Below are positions 25,275 to 35,700 of a stretch of 64,000 bases of DNA, in pieces (the first letter of the stretch is position 1; each line of letters starts with the position of its first letter). The notes under the pieces are model-generated. The model was not told the DNA's origin, made no database searches, and worked only from the letters and a program-made list of their open reading frames with translations. Source of the DNA: Branchiostoma lanceolatum (Eukaryota; Chordata; Leptocardii; Amphioxiformes; Branchiostomatidae); contig NC_089724.1 of NCBI RefSeq assembly GCF_035083965.1, positions 32,306,352-32,370,351 of the forward strand. The letters run 5' to 3'. A program made the position numbers and the translations under genes.

Positions 25275-25320
25275 GGGAGGGCAACTTGTAAAGGTGCGCA
25301 AGCACCTGTTTTGCCCTCCC
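25275..25320 (+). other. LINE 3' UTR hairpin with GCAA tetraloop
   Basis: GGGAGGGCAA pairs with TTGCCCTCCC, and an inner AGGTGC-GCAA-GCACCT stem closes with a GNRA loop. Its place just before the 3' tail suits recognition by the element's own reverse transcriptase. Confidence 0.7.
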
Positions 25321-25502
25321 TTTCACTTTGTGATGAATCGAAATAAACAAATAAACAAAAATAAACAAATATGTCTGTGCAAATACAACATCATGCTGAA
25401 AATACCAGTGTTCTAATTCGTTCCAGTCTTGAACTGTATTTGTTGAATCACTTCGGTCGAAATCTGAATCCTTACCTACCGACTGTGATTTTTCAGCACC
25501 GT

Positions 25503-26060
25503 AATACGGTAAATGCTACGGATGTCAGATTTCAGGCGTAGGTACCTTTAGGAAGGAGGAATACATATGGATCCAAATCATGCTAATGAGGACATTATTG
25601 GCATAATGTATGCAATAACTTGTATTTCCCTTACGGTAAATGCTACGGATTTAATATTGGAAGTGTAGGTACATTTAGGAAATATAAATTCACCTGGATA
25701 TAGATTATGCTTATGAGGACCTATTTTGCATAACATATGCAGGAACTTATATTCTACATGCTACGGATGCCATATTGGAGGTGTAGGCGAATACACCTGA
25801 ATGCGCGTTATGCTAATGAAGACTTCATTTGTATAATTTATGCAGAAAATTCATATGTCTTCTGTGGCCACTGGTAGGGATTTTCTATTCGAGGCATAGG
25901 TAGCTTTAGGAATGATGAATACAATGGAATGTGTGTTATGCTAATGAGGGCCTTCTTTAAGCTTTGCATAATGCAAAAACATCATTTTTTCATACTTCCT
26001 TCATTAATGGGAGGGAAATGGGAAATATCCTGCATTTTCTCGAAAATATTGCCTTTCTAG
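25503..26060 (+). mobile_element. family C element, 5'-truncated copy 3
   Basis: Four diverged units with GGTAAATGCTACGGATGTCA and ATGCTAATGAGGAC motifs end in a CATTTTC-TC-GAAAATA hairpin and CTAG before T, matching copies 1 and 2. Confidence 0.65.
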
Positions 26061-26666
26061 TTATAACTTACATTGCCAAGCACACAAATAGTCTACTGCT
26101 TCTTTGTTACATCTCTGTTGAGTTGACGATTAAGGAAAAGCATCGATGTGAGACGTAGTAAATCGGGAGAGGACCTGCTTATCTATGGTTTTTCCGGTAG
26201 GTAACCGATGCAGTGGATATCTAATGTATGCTACTAGAATCCTAGGTTGAGAGGCTAATTTCCGTCTCGTAAACGGTTGTCGCCATTCAAAGCGGTTGAT
26301 GCAATTTTATGTGTATTATTAGGCCCGTCGTAAACTGTTGCAAAGCCGTGATGTTTCGTGGCGTAATGTGTAGGGTTTTAGGATTAGGGTTTTTGACCCG
26401 GGTTCGAATTACCGTTTTTGCCGACCCCCCAGCCAAGGTTATGATACTCTTGGATCCGGTATCGACCGGTCAGCGATATGGCATGGACCATTTTAAAATG
26501 GCAATGGACAATGTTTAAGTCACCTGACTGCAAACATTAGAATCCTGATGCACGGTACCTTCACAAGCCTGGAACTGAAACAGGATGACACTCAGGCTAC
26601 GGTACTTTCCCTAAGCACGTGCCTACCATATTGTAAACCACCTCTACAGCAACTCTGTCAGTGCTT

Positions 26667-27640
26667 TCAGTGCTTGGGCTGCCAGCTAGGCAGTTGTATA
26701 AACGTCCAGTGAAGGTCTTCAAGTCGGAGGTTAGCTGCATGGTCCAGCCATGTGGTGCCCCTCGAATGAGTCTGACGCCGTCCTTGTAAGGTGGCCGAGT
26801 TGTTGAAGCCTGGGTGACCTATTTTCCTACGTACGCAGAGCCTCGCCCGCGGTCTATACAACATACCTTGGGGAGGCTCTGCTAAACCGGGGTTTCTTCT
26901 TTTGTGGGCGTTGCCTCTAACTAGCTGTTACCCAATCAGAGAATCGCCTCAATGTTTTCTTTAGGTGAAGAATATTCTCTGATTAGTTGACAGATCCACG
27001 CCCTCAAAAGTGGAAACCTCGGCTCTTTTTAGCAGAGCCTCTCGACGATATATTGCATTGGCCACCGGCAAGGCTCTGCGTAGGAGAATGAATTGGCTAA
27101 CCTTATCTTGCGAGAGATGGAACTTGCTTCGTCATCTTGCAGTGTGTGGCGCTTGGAAATAGCGTCAAGAATCTCAAGATGTTGCTCCAGTGTTACGAGG
27201 ACAGTCCAGGATTTTGAGCCATTCAGTAACATTATTAGAGAGAACTAATCAGTGTGTTAGCCTTGATTGAGAGTTGTTCATCTGACCAGAGATCACCGTT
27301 GCTGGTCATGGCAGTTGCCGCCCGGCCAATGCGGGCCATCTGGAATACTTCTGCAGCCCTTTGCAGTTTTGTTCCCAATGCATCTTAAGTTTTCTACAAC
27401 TTCTGTTTGGACGTTGATACAATGTCTTGCCGGACGGAGGCTCAAAAGTCATTCAAACTTGGAATCTTGGTCTTTTGCCAGCTGATCATCAGTTGGATGG
27501 CTTACTTTGGTCAAGGACATTACTTAAGTAGTGGTCCTAACACGAAACCTTGTGGAATACATTCTCCGATCTTACTCCAAAGGGAGACTTATCCCTTTCT
27601 AATGTCATTGGTTTGGTGACTTGATATCATTCAACTAATA
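26667..27640 (-). mobile_element. decayed LINE reverse transcriptase fragment
   Basis: On the minus strand, with many stops and shifts, one can follow a WQKTK palm remnant, then LLNGSKSWTVL (compare the common LLYGSETWTL) with LEILDAISKRH, then TWLDHAANL. No continuous frame remains. Confidence 0.5.
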
Positions 27641-27724
27641 CGGGTAAAACTCTAGTCTGACTAAATCGCGCTCCTAGCGGCCGGCCCGACGGATACCGCC
27701 CCCTTGGGCTAGGTAAAACTCGGC

Positions 27725-27836
27725 ATGCCATTTTCATATCTACCACAAATCTGAATCCAAAAGACAAGCTAAGGCCGAAGCCCAGCTATAATAATAATAG
27801 CGTCTCGTTTCAATGTTCTGTAGTTCCGTCTTCTAT
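27725..27836 (-). pseudogene. partial tandem copy of the membrane-protein gene 3' end
   Basis: About 110 bp that match 27852-27966, the last coding bases and stop region of the gene upstream on the same strand. The shared run covers the YRTLKRD codons and the region after the stop. The copy has (ATA)n slippage and substitutions and no longer encodes the final helix. Confidence 0.7.
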
Positions 27837-27860
27837 AAGCTCGAGAGTCCATTCTCATAT

Positions 27861-28670
27861 CTATGGCAAATCTGAATCCACCACACAAGCTAAGACTACC
27901 AGAAGTCCAGCTATGACAATGGCCGAGAGCAAAACGTCGCGTTTCAAAGTTCTGTAGTTCCGTCTCCTAGCCCCGTTCTTACGACACAACAGTCGTACCA
28001 GCTCCATAGAGGAAATATTCAGCAAGACAACATCGCCCGCCATGAAGGCAGCGTCCCGGTACTGTTGGTGAAACTTTCCCTTCGACTGAAGCACGCTTTC
28101 CACGAACTGATCCCTCCCCGTGGCCATGATGTGAAATAAGGCAATACTGGCGATAAATAAGAGCGCACGGGGAGAGATGGGCACAGCTTTGTCTATCTGA
28201 GACACCACAACCACAGTGGACGCCATCTCCGTCAGAGTAAAGGTTAACTGATGCCACCACTTCGTGTAGAAATCGTCGTTGTAATACCCGATGAAAACCC
28301 ACCATGAGTAGTAATGGGAGTGGATGGCGGTTAGCAGGAGGAAGAGCATTGACGACCTGATCTTGCTTCTCAGGGCGACGCGCACGACATAAACGACGCA
28401 TTCGTACGTCAGCAGGACAGCGACAATCGTCAGTGTCCACATATTCAGCGTCTGCGGCGTGACGTTAAAGTATATGTGTCTGTAGCTGTTGAAAACGATG
28501 CCCTTTTGAAACGTAGCGTTGAAGACGGTGTCCCAGCAACCGCAGGTGCAACTGTGCCGGTCGACGACTGGTTTCTTGGGCCAGACTAGTTCGAATAATA
28601 CCCCGAAGTGAGCGTAGGGCAGGAGTGCGAGAATGAACACGGATAGAAGAATACCTACGCAGGTATACAT
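27861..28670 (-). CDS. uncharacterised multi-pass membrane protein
   Basis: Open frame of 269 residues without interruption; I do not recognise a named family. The hydropathy read by eye gives six or seven membrane segments: about 1-30, 78-100, 108-130, 142-160, 168-185, 210-228 and 245-265. The segment after the first helix has CTCGCWDTVF and an N-glycosylation sequon NAT; NVTP follows before helix 2. An aromatic and histidine-rich stretch (HSHYYSWWVFIGYYNDDFY, then WWHQ) lies between helices 3 and 4. The ATG at 28670 has G at -3. No intron is evident; an upstream exon cannot be excluded. The 3' end has been partly duplicated downstream (27725-27836). Codon use and lack of repeats support a real gene, but expression evidence is absent. 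Confidence 0.62.
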   Translation of the reverse strand: MYTCVGILLSVFILALLPYAHFGVLFELVWPKKPVVDRHSCTCGCWDTVFNATFQKGIVFNSYRHIYFNVTPQTLNMWTLTIVAVLLTYECVVYVVRVALRSKIRSSMLFLLLTAIHSHYYSWWVFIGYYNDDFYTKWWHQLTFTLTEMASTVVVVSQIDKAVPISPRALLFIASIALFHIMATGRDQFVESVLQSKGKFHQQYRDAAFMAGDVVLLNISSMELVRLLCRKNGARRRNYRTLKRDVLLSAIVIAGLLVVLACVVDSDLP

Positions 28671-28957
28671 CGCTGGGTGTTTTCGTTTGACCCGAGAAAT
28701 CCAGTGACCTGTGACTTTATCTTAGACCGGTTGAACGGGCCCGACGGGTTAGGCTCGTGGATGACGTTATACGACGGGTGACCTTTGACACCTCTATATC
28801 GAATTGCCGTAACATTCAGATATAAAGGGAGGGCTTTAGAGCCGAGTAACATGCTATCCGATAGAGGTATTGTTTTGAGTGTGTATGTGTGATCGCACCT
28901 GTAGCTCAAGATCCTTTTGATGGATTTCTAGGAATTCTGGTATGTGGGTAGTTATTG

Positions 28958-29087
28958 AGGTCCCGACGAAACATTGTAATCTTTCAGGTCTTGTAGAATT
29001 ACAGTGTAAATTAACTGTAATGCTATCTTGTAGCATTACAGTGTAATGCTACAAGACCTGAAAGATTACAACGTCTCTTCGGGACCT
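28958..29087. mobile_element. palindromic MITE
   Basis: 39-base arms from AGGTCCCGACGAAACATTGT to CAGGTCTTGTAG are repeated inverted at 29049-29087 with few mismatches. The centre has further TGTAATGCTA/TAGCATTACA inversion. It sits in a short A/B-type fragment (28870-28957). Confidence 0.8.
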
Positions 29088-31549
29088 GATTACAGGCAGA
29101 CACCCCCTTCCTGAAAGTAGTGTGGTATAGTCCATAGACAGCTGGTCTGCCTGGCAAGGCCAATTACCTTGATTTGGGACACCTCAGTGGCTTGTGACTT
29201 ATTGTTGAGCTTCAACTTTTATAGCGCATGATAAGGCTAGGGCTATGGCATTAAAAAATTCACAAAAATATGAGATCTTCAATTTCTTTGTTTCTTCTAA
29301 TCGCCATTTAATGACAATTCCGTTTTTGAAGGATGATAATATATACAAGGCTTCACAAATGATGTTTCCAGAGCTCTCTTTACCACATTGCACTACATGA
29401 GGCAGTGACAGATTTTGTCACCTGAACAAATTCTTTTTCCTTCAGACCCATTTTATTGACACCTATCATGTATACTGTATAGTAGTATCCATTCTTTGTG
29501 GAAAAAATAATCAAGAAAACATTATCAGCTTGAAAGTTCATCTGTGTTCGTAGAAATCATTCTGAAGCAATGTACAATGTAATTTCCAACACAAAAATAT
29601 TTCTACTAATATAATGTTTCCCTTTCCTTTGAAAAATACTGAAGTTGGACAGTTGAAATTTGGGAAAGTCCAACAAATCTATCCACAATTGCAAATTATT
29701 TGTAAATGGAATGCTTTATAATTGTTTTAAACATTGAATGCAATTTCTCCGTTTCATTTAAAAAAGTCAAGAATGCTATCAATCTAACGATTGGAACAAA
29801 CAAAAATTTCTCGATTCATTCCCCAACTAATCAATGGCTGTTTTACACAATACATCTCTCTTGCTGCAACAAAGAAGCTTTGCTACTGTATGTACTGCAG
29901 TCGGAATAACTTGCAATAAGCATATTCATCACTTAAGCGTATGGCCTTTACAATCGTCGTAAAGTTGTTGTACGAGTTGTCAATTTTTCAAGCAAGCTGT
30001 GACAGAACCTACCACCAACAAAGATCTAAGACAGCTGAACGACACATGCACAACTGTCCCAAGAGTGCCCTCGGTTTGCGATTGTACCGGTACTGTAAAT
30101 AGTTTTAAGTTCACGGCGAATCTAGTTTTAATTCTGCAGTTGGGAGGAAATGGCTTTTTCCCCAGTGGTTTTAAGTTTGTGGTAAAGAGATTACTGTGAA
30201 AACAATGAACATTAAACCACCACAAACATAAAGGCATTTACAGTATCATGGTGAAGGTGTGGCATATATACATTTTGTCATCAACTCAGTCTATTCCATG
30301 TTTTTAGTACATGTATATGTGTGTAGTTACAGAAAGTTAGATGAGAGTGTTACATCCCATAATCAGTTTTTTTCCCCTGAAAAAATTGTACAAATTATTT
30401 CTGTCCTAGCTGTGAAGAATACTGGATGTTCTTATGAATGTCTAAACCATAACATTGCCTTTCAGCTTAACACCCCTCCATATCTATTTTTAGGATTGGC
30501 TTGTTAAATGTTATTGGAACTCAGTGCCAAGATTATTGAAAGTCTGACATGGTAGGGTAAGTGGATGTAGCATGATGTAACATACTAGTAAGTTCTTTAT
30601 TTTAAAAACAGTTCCATGAAGCAAGTTTATACACCCTCAAGTTCTGAAGCTCCACCCTAACCAGATATCATATATTATTCACTTGTCTATGAAATACCAA
30701 AAAAACTTCCATAATCTATAGACACAAGCAATTTCTCAACCAGCTTTAGATGAAAAATAAACAGCAAGAAGTGGAGGGGTAAGGTAGATACAGCAACAGA
30801 TACAACAGCTTTAACAACTACTATACAGACAGATAGATTATAATTTCATTTTCTATTTTTTTGCATAGAAACCCTCAAGGCTAGACACATATTCAATTCA
30901 AAGAATGACCATACAAGTAAGTAGTTTACTGGACCCTAGATGAATCAAGGCTTAATTGGAAAATCTCTATATTTTGCTGACTTGTGACCACCCTTCAAAG
31001 TTCACAAAGCTTGTGGGAAAGAAAAGAATTCCTACTAAGGTTAACAATCAAAATTTTACAATCAAATTGTAATATTCAGACTCAGACAACTACTGGTAAT
31101 CAGACTCATGGTGGTTACAATTCACAATACAAACTGTCAAATTCTTAGGGTTGAGAACAGAAACCATTCTGCTTCTTGTTACTTTGATCCTTCTTTGTAG
31201 TAAACAAATAAGATTTGCCAAGAAAAAGCAATGGGACAAATATACAGATTACATCAATGACTGGTATAGTGACCATTGTGTCTTTGACAGCTATTAAACT
31301 GAGCAAAACAGATGGAACATCTGAGGAAGATGTTTACTGTTAATCTTGAAATGTTCCCAATGGCTTTATTTACACGAAATCATAACACTGCAACTGTTTT
31401 TGTGCTACAGTATTGCTTTGACACTGCAAGAACCTTTTTTCCATTCTTACTGCGAAATCTAATTCCAGTAAAAATAAATGAACCTACCCCCCTCCCCCCA
31501 CAATGAGTACAACACACAATCACAAAGTACTGTAGATGCTCTGGTGCCT
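29088..31549. other. AT-rich intergenic region
   Basis: Contains a small TTTAAGTTTGTGGTAAAGAG / AACATTAAACCACCACAAAC MITE fragment at 30130-30245. No conserved coding sequence was found between the membrane-protein gene and LMAN2. Confidence 0.5.
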
Positions 31550-31655
31550 ACAATTCATAATATCCAAGCAGATCCAACGGTTGCGAAGACTGTATCCAAC
31601 TGTCAGAAGAAATTTTTATTGCAACCGTTGGATCTGCTTGGAGATTATGAATTGT
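31550..31655. mobile_element. palindromic MITE with 35-bp arms
   Basis: ACAATTCATAAT-TCCAAGCAGA arm at 31550-31584 and its complement at 31621-31655, one mismatch. The loop has GAAGACTGTATCCAACTG, shared with 42312-42347. Confidence 0.85.
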
Positions 31656-32610
31656 ACTACAATTCACATCTTTATAGAAATCACTACAACTTTTCATACA
31701 TGCTTCTGTATATGTGCAGAATATTTCAAGCACAAGATGCAATTTACAAGATGGTTTTCCCAACTATTACAAAGTGTTGAAAAGTCACCCACAGATACCC
31801 AATTATCATGCTCCAGGCAGTACTTAAATAACGCTTAACGGGACACATTTCATCATTTGGACATTCAAGTCTGTTTATACACGGAAGAAATTCTGACCTT
31901 TACTAAATTACTATTTATTTCATTCCTTTTCAATCTAAGGTTCAATCTTCAATATAAGGCTACTGTCCTTATAAGTTTTATGCTCGGTCCCCTTTAATGC
32001 TCACATAAGCATTGGTGAGAGTGTACAAAGTAAGCAAGTGACTATTGAAGATGGTACCCAGGCTGGCAGAAGACAGGATAATAGCCCCAAAATTAAATAA
32101 ATTTGAAATAACTGACCTTATGGTAGCTATGGTTTTGGTAATGAGTTCACTGGATTGTTCCGATGTATTTGTGGGGTGCCTGGCAAAACTAGGCTGCAAA
32201 CACCGGCACAACCGGACCCTCTCCTGTGACTTTTGGGCAATCTGGAATTTGACTTTGCAAAACAAAATTTTTTTCAATGGTGCTTATAAATAACATGCTA
32301 CTTAGAATTAAAGCAACCAATTAGGCTTCACGAATAATCTACTTACAATGCTTTACAATGTTGATTTAGAGCGGGTTGGCTATGATTAACAGTGAATAGG
32401 AAAAAAGGTATGCAGACCCTCATCCATATTGTTTCAATGGCGTTTGCCAGACCCTACAAAAGGTGGAGAATTTGCTGAAGGACTCTAAAATCTTTCGCTC
32501 ATTGTGAAACTTGGCAATTTGACATGGCCCCTGTATCTCCTACTATGCCAAACAGATAATTCCAGCAATCCAGCATTGCACGCCTCCATCTGATATTTTG
32601 ATTAAATTTA
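31656..32610. other. LMAN2 downstream region
   Basis: Directly follows the LMAN2 stop in transcript direction, so the 3' UTR should be here. No clear polyadenylation hexamer could be singled out among many AT-rich strings. Confidence 0.4.
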
Positions 32611-32774
32611 CTAGTAAAATCTCTTCATGTTTCTTTCTTGTCGTTTTTGGAAAACTACGACTCCAACCACGATGCAGACTACGACTCCCAGCAGGCCGCA
32701 GAACACTATGGCTGCCATTTTCCACCCGGAGAGGGAAATGTTTTTAAAAGCTCCTCTTGGGTCATCAAGGTGAT
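32611..32774 (-). CDS. LMAN2: LMAN2 exon 8 (membrane helix and sorting tail)
   Basis: Residues 282-335 and the TAG stop. Helix MAAIVFCGLLGVVVCIVVG precedes the basic tail ending in KRFY, the signal region for export and Golgi cycling. Confidence 0.9.
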
Positions 32775-35700
32775 CTAAAGGTATAAAAGAACAAAACAAT
32801 ATTGTTACTATCAAAAAACTGTTACTCTACTTGTAAAAATACATGTGTCATGAATCTTGTGTCCGCTAGCATAGCTACTTGGCTATCCAAAGTGACACAA
32901 AAAGGTCTGTGTCGCACAATGTAAATGGAAAGTTAGCTTAATGTCTGACCTCTTGGAGGTGCAAAGAAGTCTGCCCCCGGCTCCTTCCAGTTGGGCAGGT
33001 CGTCCTGTTTGGGCGTGTCCAGCTCGTACATCTTCAGGGAGATGATGTCATGGTTGTCTGGGAAACAGAACATCAACAACGTGTGACGAGTGTGTTGAAT
33101 GCAGCTTATTCTACCTGTAAGTATTTTGGTCTTGCTCAGCTCAGATACAGATTCTATATTTTACTCCCTCATAGAAAGAAGGGAATACTGTAAAACTTGA
33201 AACTTTTGCAGTGGCTTTGTTTTCAGAGTATTACTACTGTTACAGTACTACAGTCATCGGCAGTGGCTCGTGTCCGAGCATTGTACTACAGACCATGTAA
33301 TTAAAACACTGTGAAAACCTCCTTTTTGCTTGTACCGCAAACTAAAATCCCCATGAAAGTAAATTAATTTACAGAACATTGCATTGTTTTTTCATGTTTC
33401 TAGATAGAGGGCAGCTGGACTTCCATTTTACATACACTGTGAGACCATTTTTCTGACTAAGCCATTTTCCCAGAATTTTATGGGCAAGAATAAGTGTAAA
33501 ACGGAAACCTGAACAATTAATGACAGAATATGTGTCAGAATTCTGGGAAGCAAGAATACTTTACATCAAAAAGAGGAGGATAAGGAAAGTTTCCTGAATG
33601 CCCCTTTCCATCTTTGTGGATGGAAAAACTCTTAAGGACTAGCTGTGTCAGCTGCCTACAAGTCATGTACCTATTAAATGATACCTGTCAAATATGACTC
33701 AACACTGCCCCCTACCTGCCAGGTCACCAGTTGCAGCTGAAGCACCAAAGTAGTACCCCTGTGGTAGGCGGATTCCAGTCACGTCAAAACACTCCTTCCA
33801 CTCATTCTTGTCATCAACATCAACCATTACCTGGCAAAAGTACAAGGTGGTCTTGTGGTTAGGGTTGTTGACTTAGAATCTAAAGGTTCTGGGTTTGAAT
33901 CCCTGGTAGGCTGGAATGTTGTTCTCTTGGGGAAAGGTACCATTTCCTCACTCCACTCAGGTAAAAATTAGTACCTAGCTCCTGTTAGGGACACCCTCTT
34001 GGTTGGGGCGTAATGCTGGAGGTCCCATGTTTGAGGAGAAGAATGTTAAGGAACTTACCACACTTATTGAAAAAAGTAGGGGTCCATCCTGGTATGAGTG
34101 GATGAAACCTTACTGTCCAAAAATGGTGTGCTACACCTAAAGGTGAGTTTACTAGTTACATGCATGCAAGACAAACAAACAAATAAATAAATAAAACAAT
34201 AAATCACAAACATTTCGCAAATTTGACCAACTCAACAAACTGTTATCCACAGTATTTCTAGAGACAACCATTTTCCTACTAAGAATGTCCCTATAGCTCA
34301 ACTGATAGCAACATCACAGTTGAGTTGGGCTGCACCCATCCTTCTGAAGGGACGTAAAATGGGGTTCCCATGTTCTAGGTGGTTAAAGGGGAAGTACTAA
34401 CAACCCCTCCCTGTAAAAATATATAAAATATACCCTGCAACAGAAACAGCAAGGAAACTTGCTGCCCTATGTGCCACCAGGCACTACAAGAGTCTGAACG
34501 AAGGAAAGAACCATTTTACTATAAGGCTTCTATTACGACTTACCGTTAGCCTCTGCTGAGAAGACATGTATCTGATGGCAGCGTGCGTGTCGTGGTCCTT
34601 GTTGCGGAACTGGGCGTGACATCCGGCCAGCTGGGTGTGCGTGCCGTCTATGTCGTGGTCGTATGTCAGGGAACCGTTGTTCACCATCGCAGAGACATAC
34701 GGGTGCTGATGCTGTTATGGGATACAAGAAACTCATTACACTTTAAATACAACATTTCATAATTCAGGCACTTTTACATGGCTCAGACCAGCCATTCTGG
34801 AAAAAGTTATTGTTCGTATCTTTAACAGGGATCGAAATACTATAAAAGGGGACATGTTCACAGGGATTTAATTTCGCGGTAGTGAGAAAATGGAGTGTTC
34901 ACCATTAAAACAGGTAGTATAAAACGGGGAACAAAAACGTTCATGGTGGTCCTAAGTTTGCGTTGAAGAGGTCACCGCATATATATATATATATATGTAT
35001 ATAAAACCACTGCAAACATTTTCTCTTTTAGTTTTACAGTACTGGGTGCATCATGCACTTTTGTGGACTCAAAATTGGAGCTGTTCCCCTAATTTTTGAA
35101 TAGTCTGGTGCAAATATATATTACCTAATTTTTTTACATACAAATCACGTAAGGGTACCATCGTTGTTGTACATGTAGTATACCGCATACTGTTGACATT
35201 AGTGTCAGAAAACTTTTTATAAAACACTTTGTTGTATTACTTACATTGCGCATTTCATTTTTTCTCTATGCACCTCAGTGTTCTCGCCAGCCTGAAATTT
35301 TTACCCGTCATTTCAATTTTGTTTGAGGGAAGAACACATCGAGTGCTGAAGGCGCGAGGCGTCGTGCAAAAGGCGCGCCAATCCTACGGGGGTCCTGGGA
35401 TTTCCTGGGATTGTCTCCTCTAGAAAATTTTGAAATCTTGAACCTCTGAAATTTCCTGCATTTTGAGGGGCAAATATTCTTGGTAGACTAAGCTTAGTTT
35501 AATGACATCTCTTTTGGTGAAAAATTACACAAGGGTTTCAGGCTTAATTTTTGGGGGAGGCATGCCGTCATCGCGGTTAGATCGAATGTTCACACACAAG
35601 CTACACTTCTATGTTGTATACAATCGGCAGAGAAAAAAAAATTTGCATAACAAAAATTTATTACGTATCTACGTCCTATAGAAAATTCACACAGAATAAG

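Larger units (their letters stand above)
21080..25370 (+). mobile_element. CR1-like non-LTR retrotransposon, nearly complete, split by a DNA transposon
   Basis: An endonuclease plus reverse transcriptase frame runs 21080-21275 and 22366-25136, 988 codons once the insertion at 21276-22361 and one TTAA copy are discounted. Endonuclease motifs include VIYLNARSV, LLAITETWLT and GDFNLPRINW. Reverse transcriptase motifs include SKAVGPDNISAHVLK, NYRPVSLLSLVSKVMER, FQHGFTPGRST, LFLDFAKAFDSVSH, GVPLGSILGPLLFLLYINDLP and FADDSRCF. The FADD active site is present, but the usual GVPQGS reads GVPLGS. A 3' untranslated hairpin (25275-25320) and an AAATAAAC-type tail follow. No other stop or frameshift is visible, so the copy is young. 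The 5' boundary and any ORF1 are not resolved. Confidence 0.9.

Noticed and set aside
33839..33910. Functional tRNA gene
   Set aside because: A- and B-box-like strings are present but the cloverleaf stems do not close and a SINE body follows.
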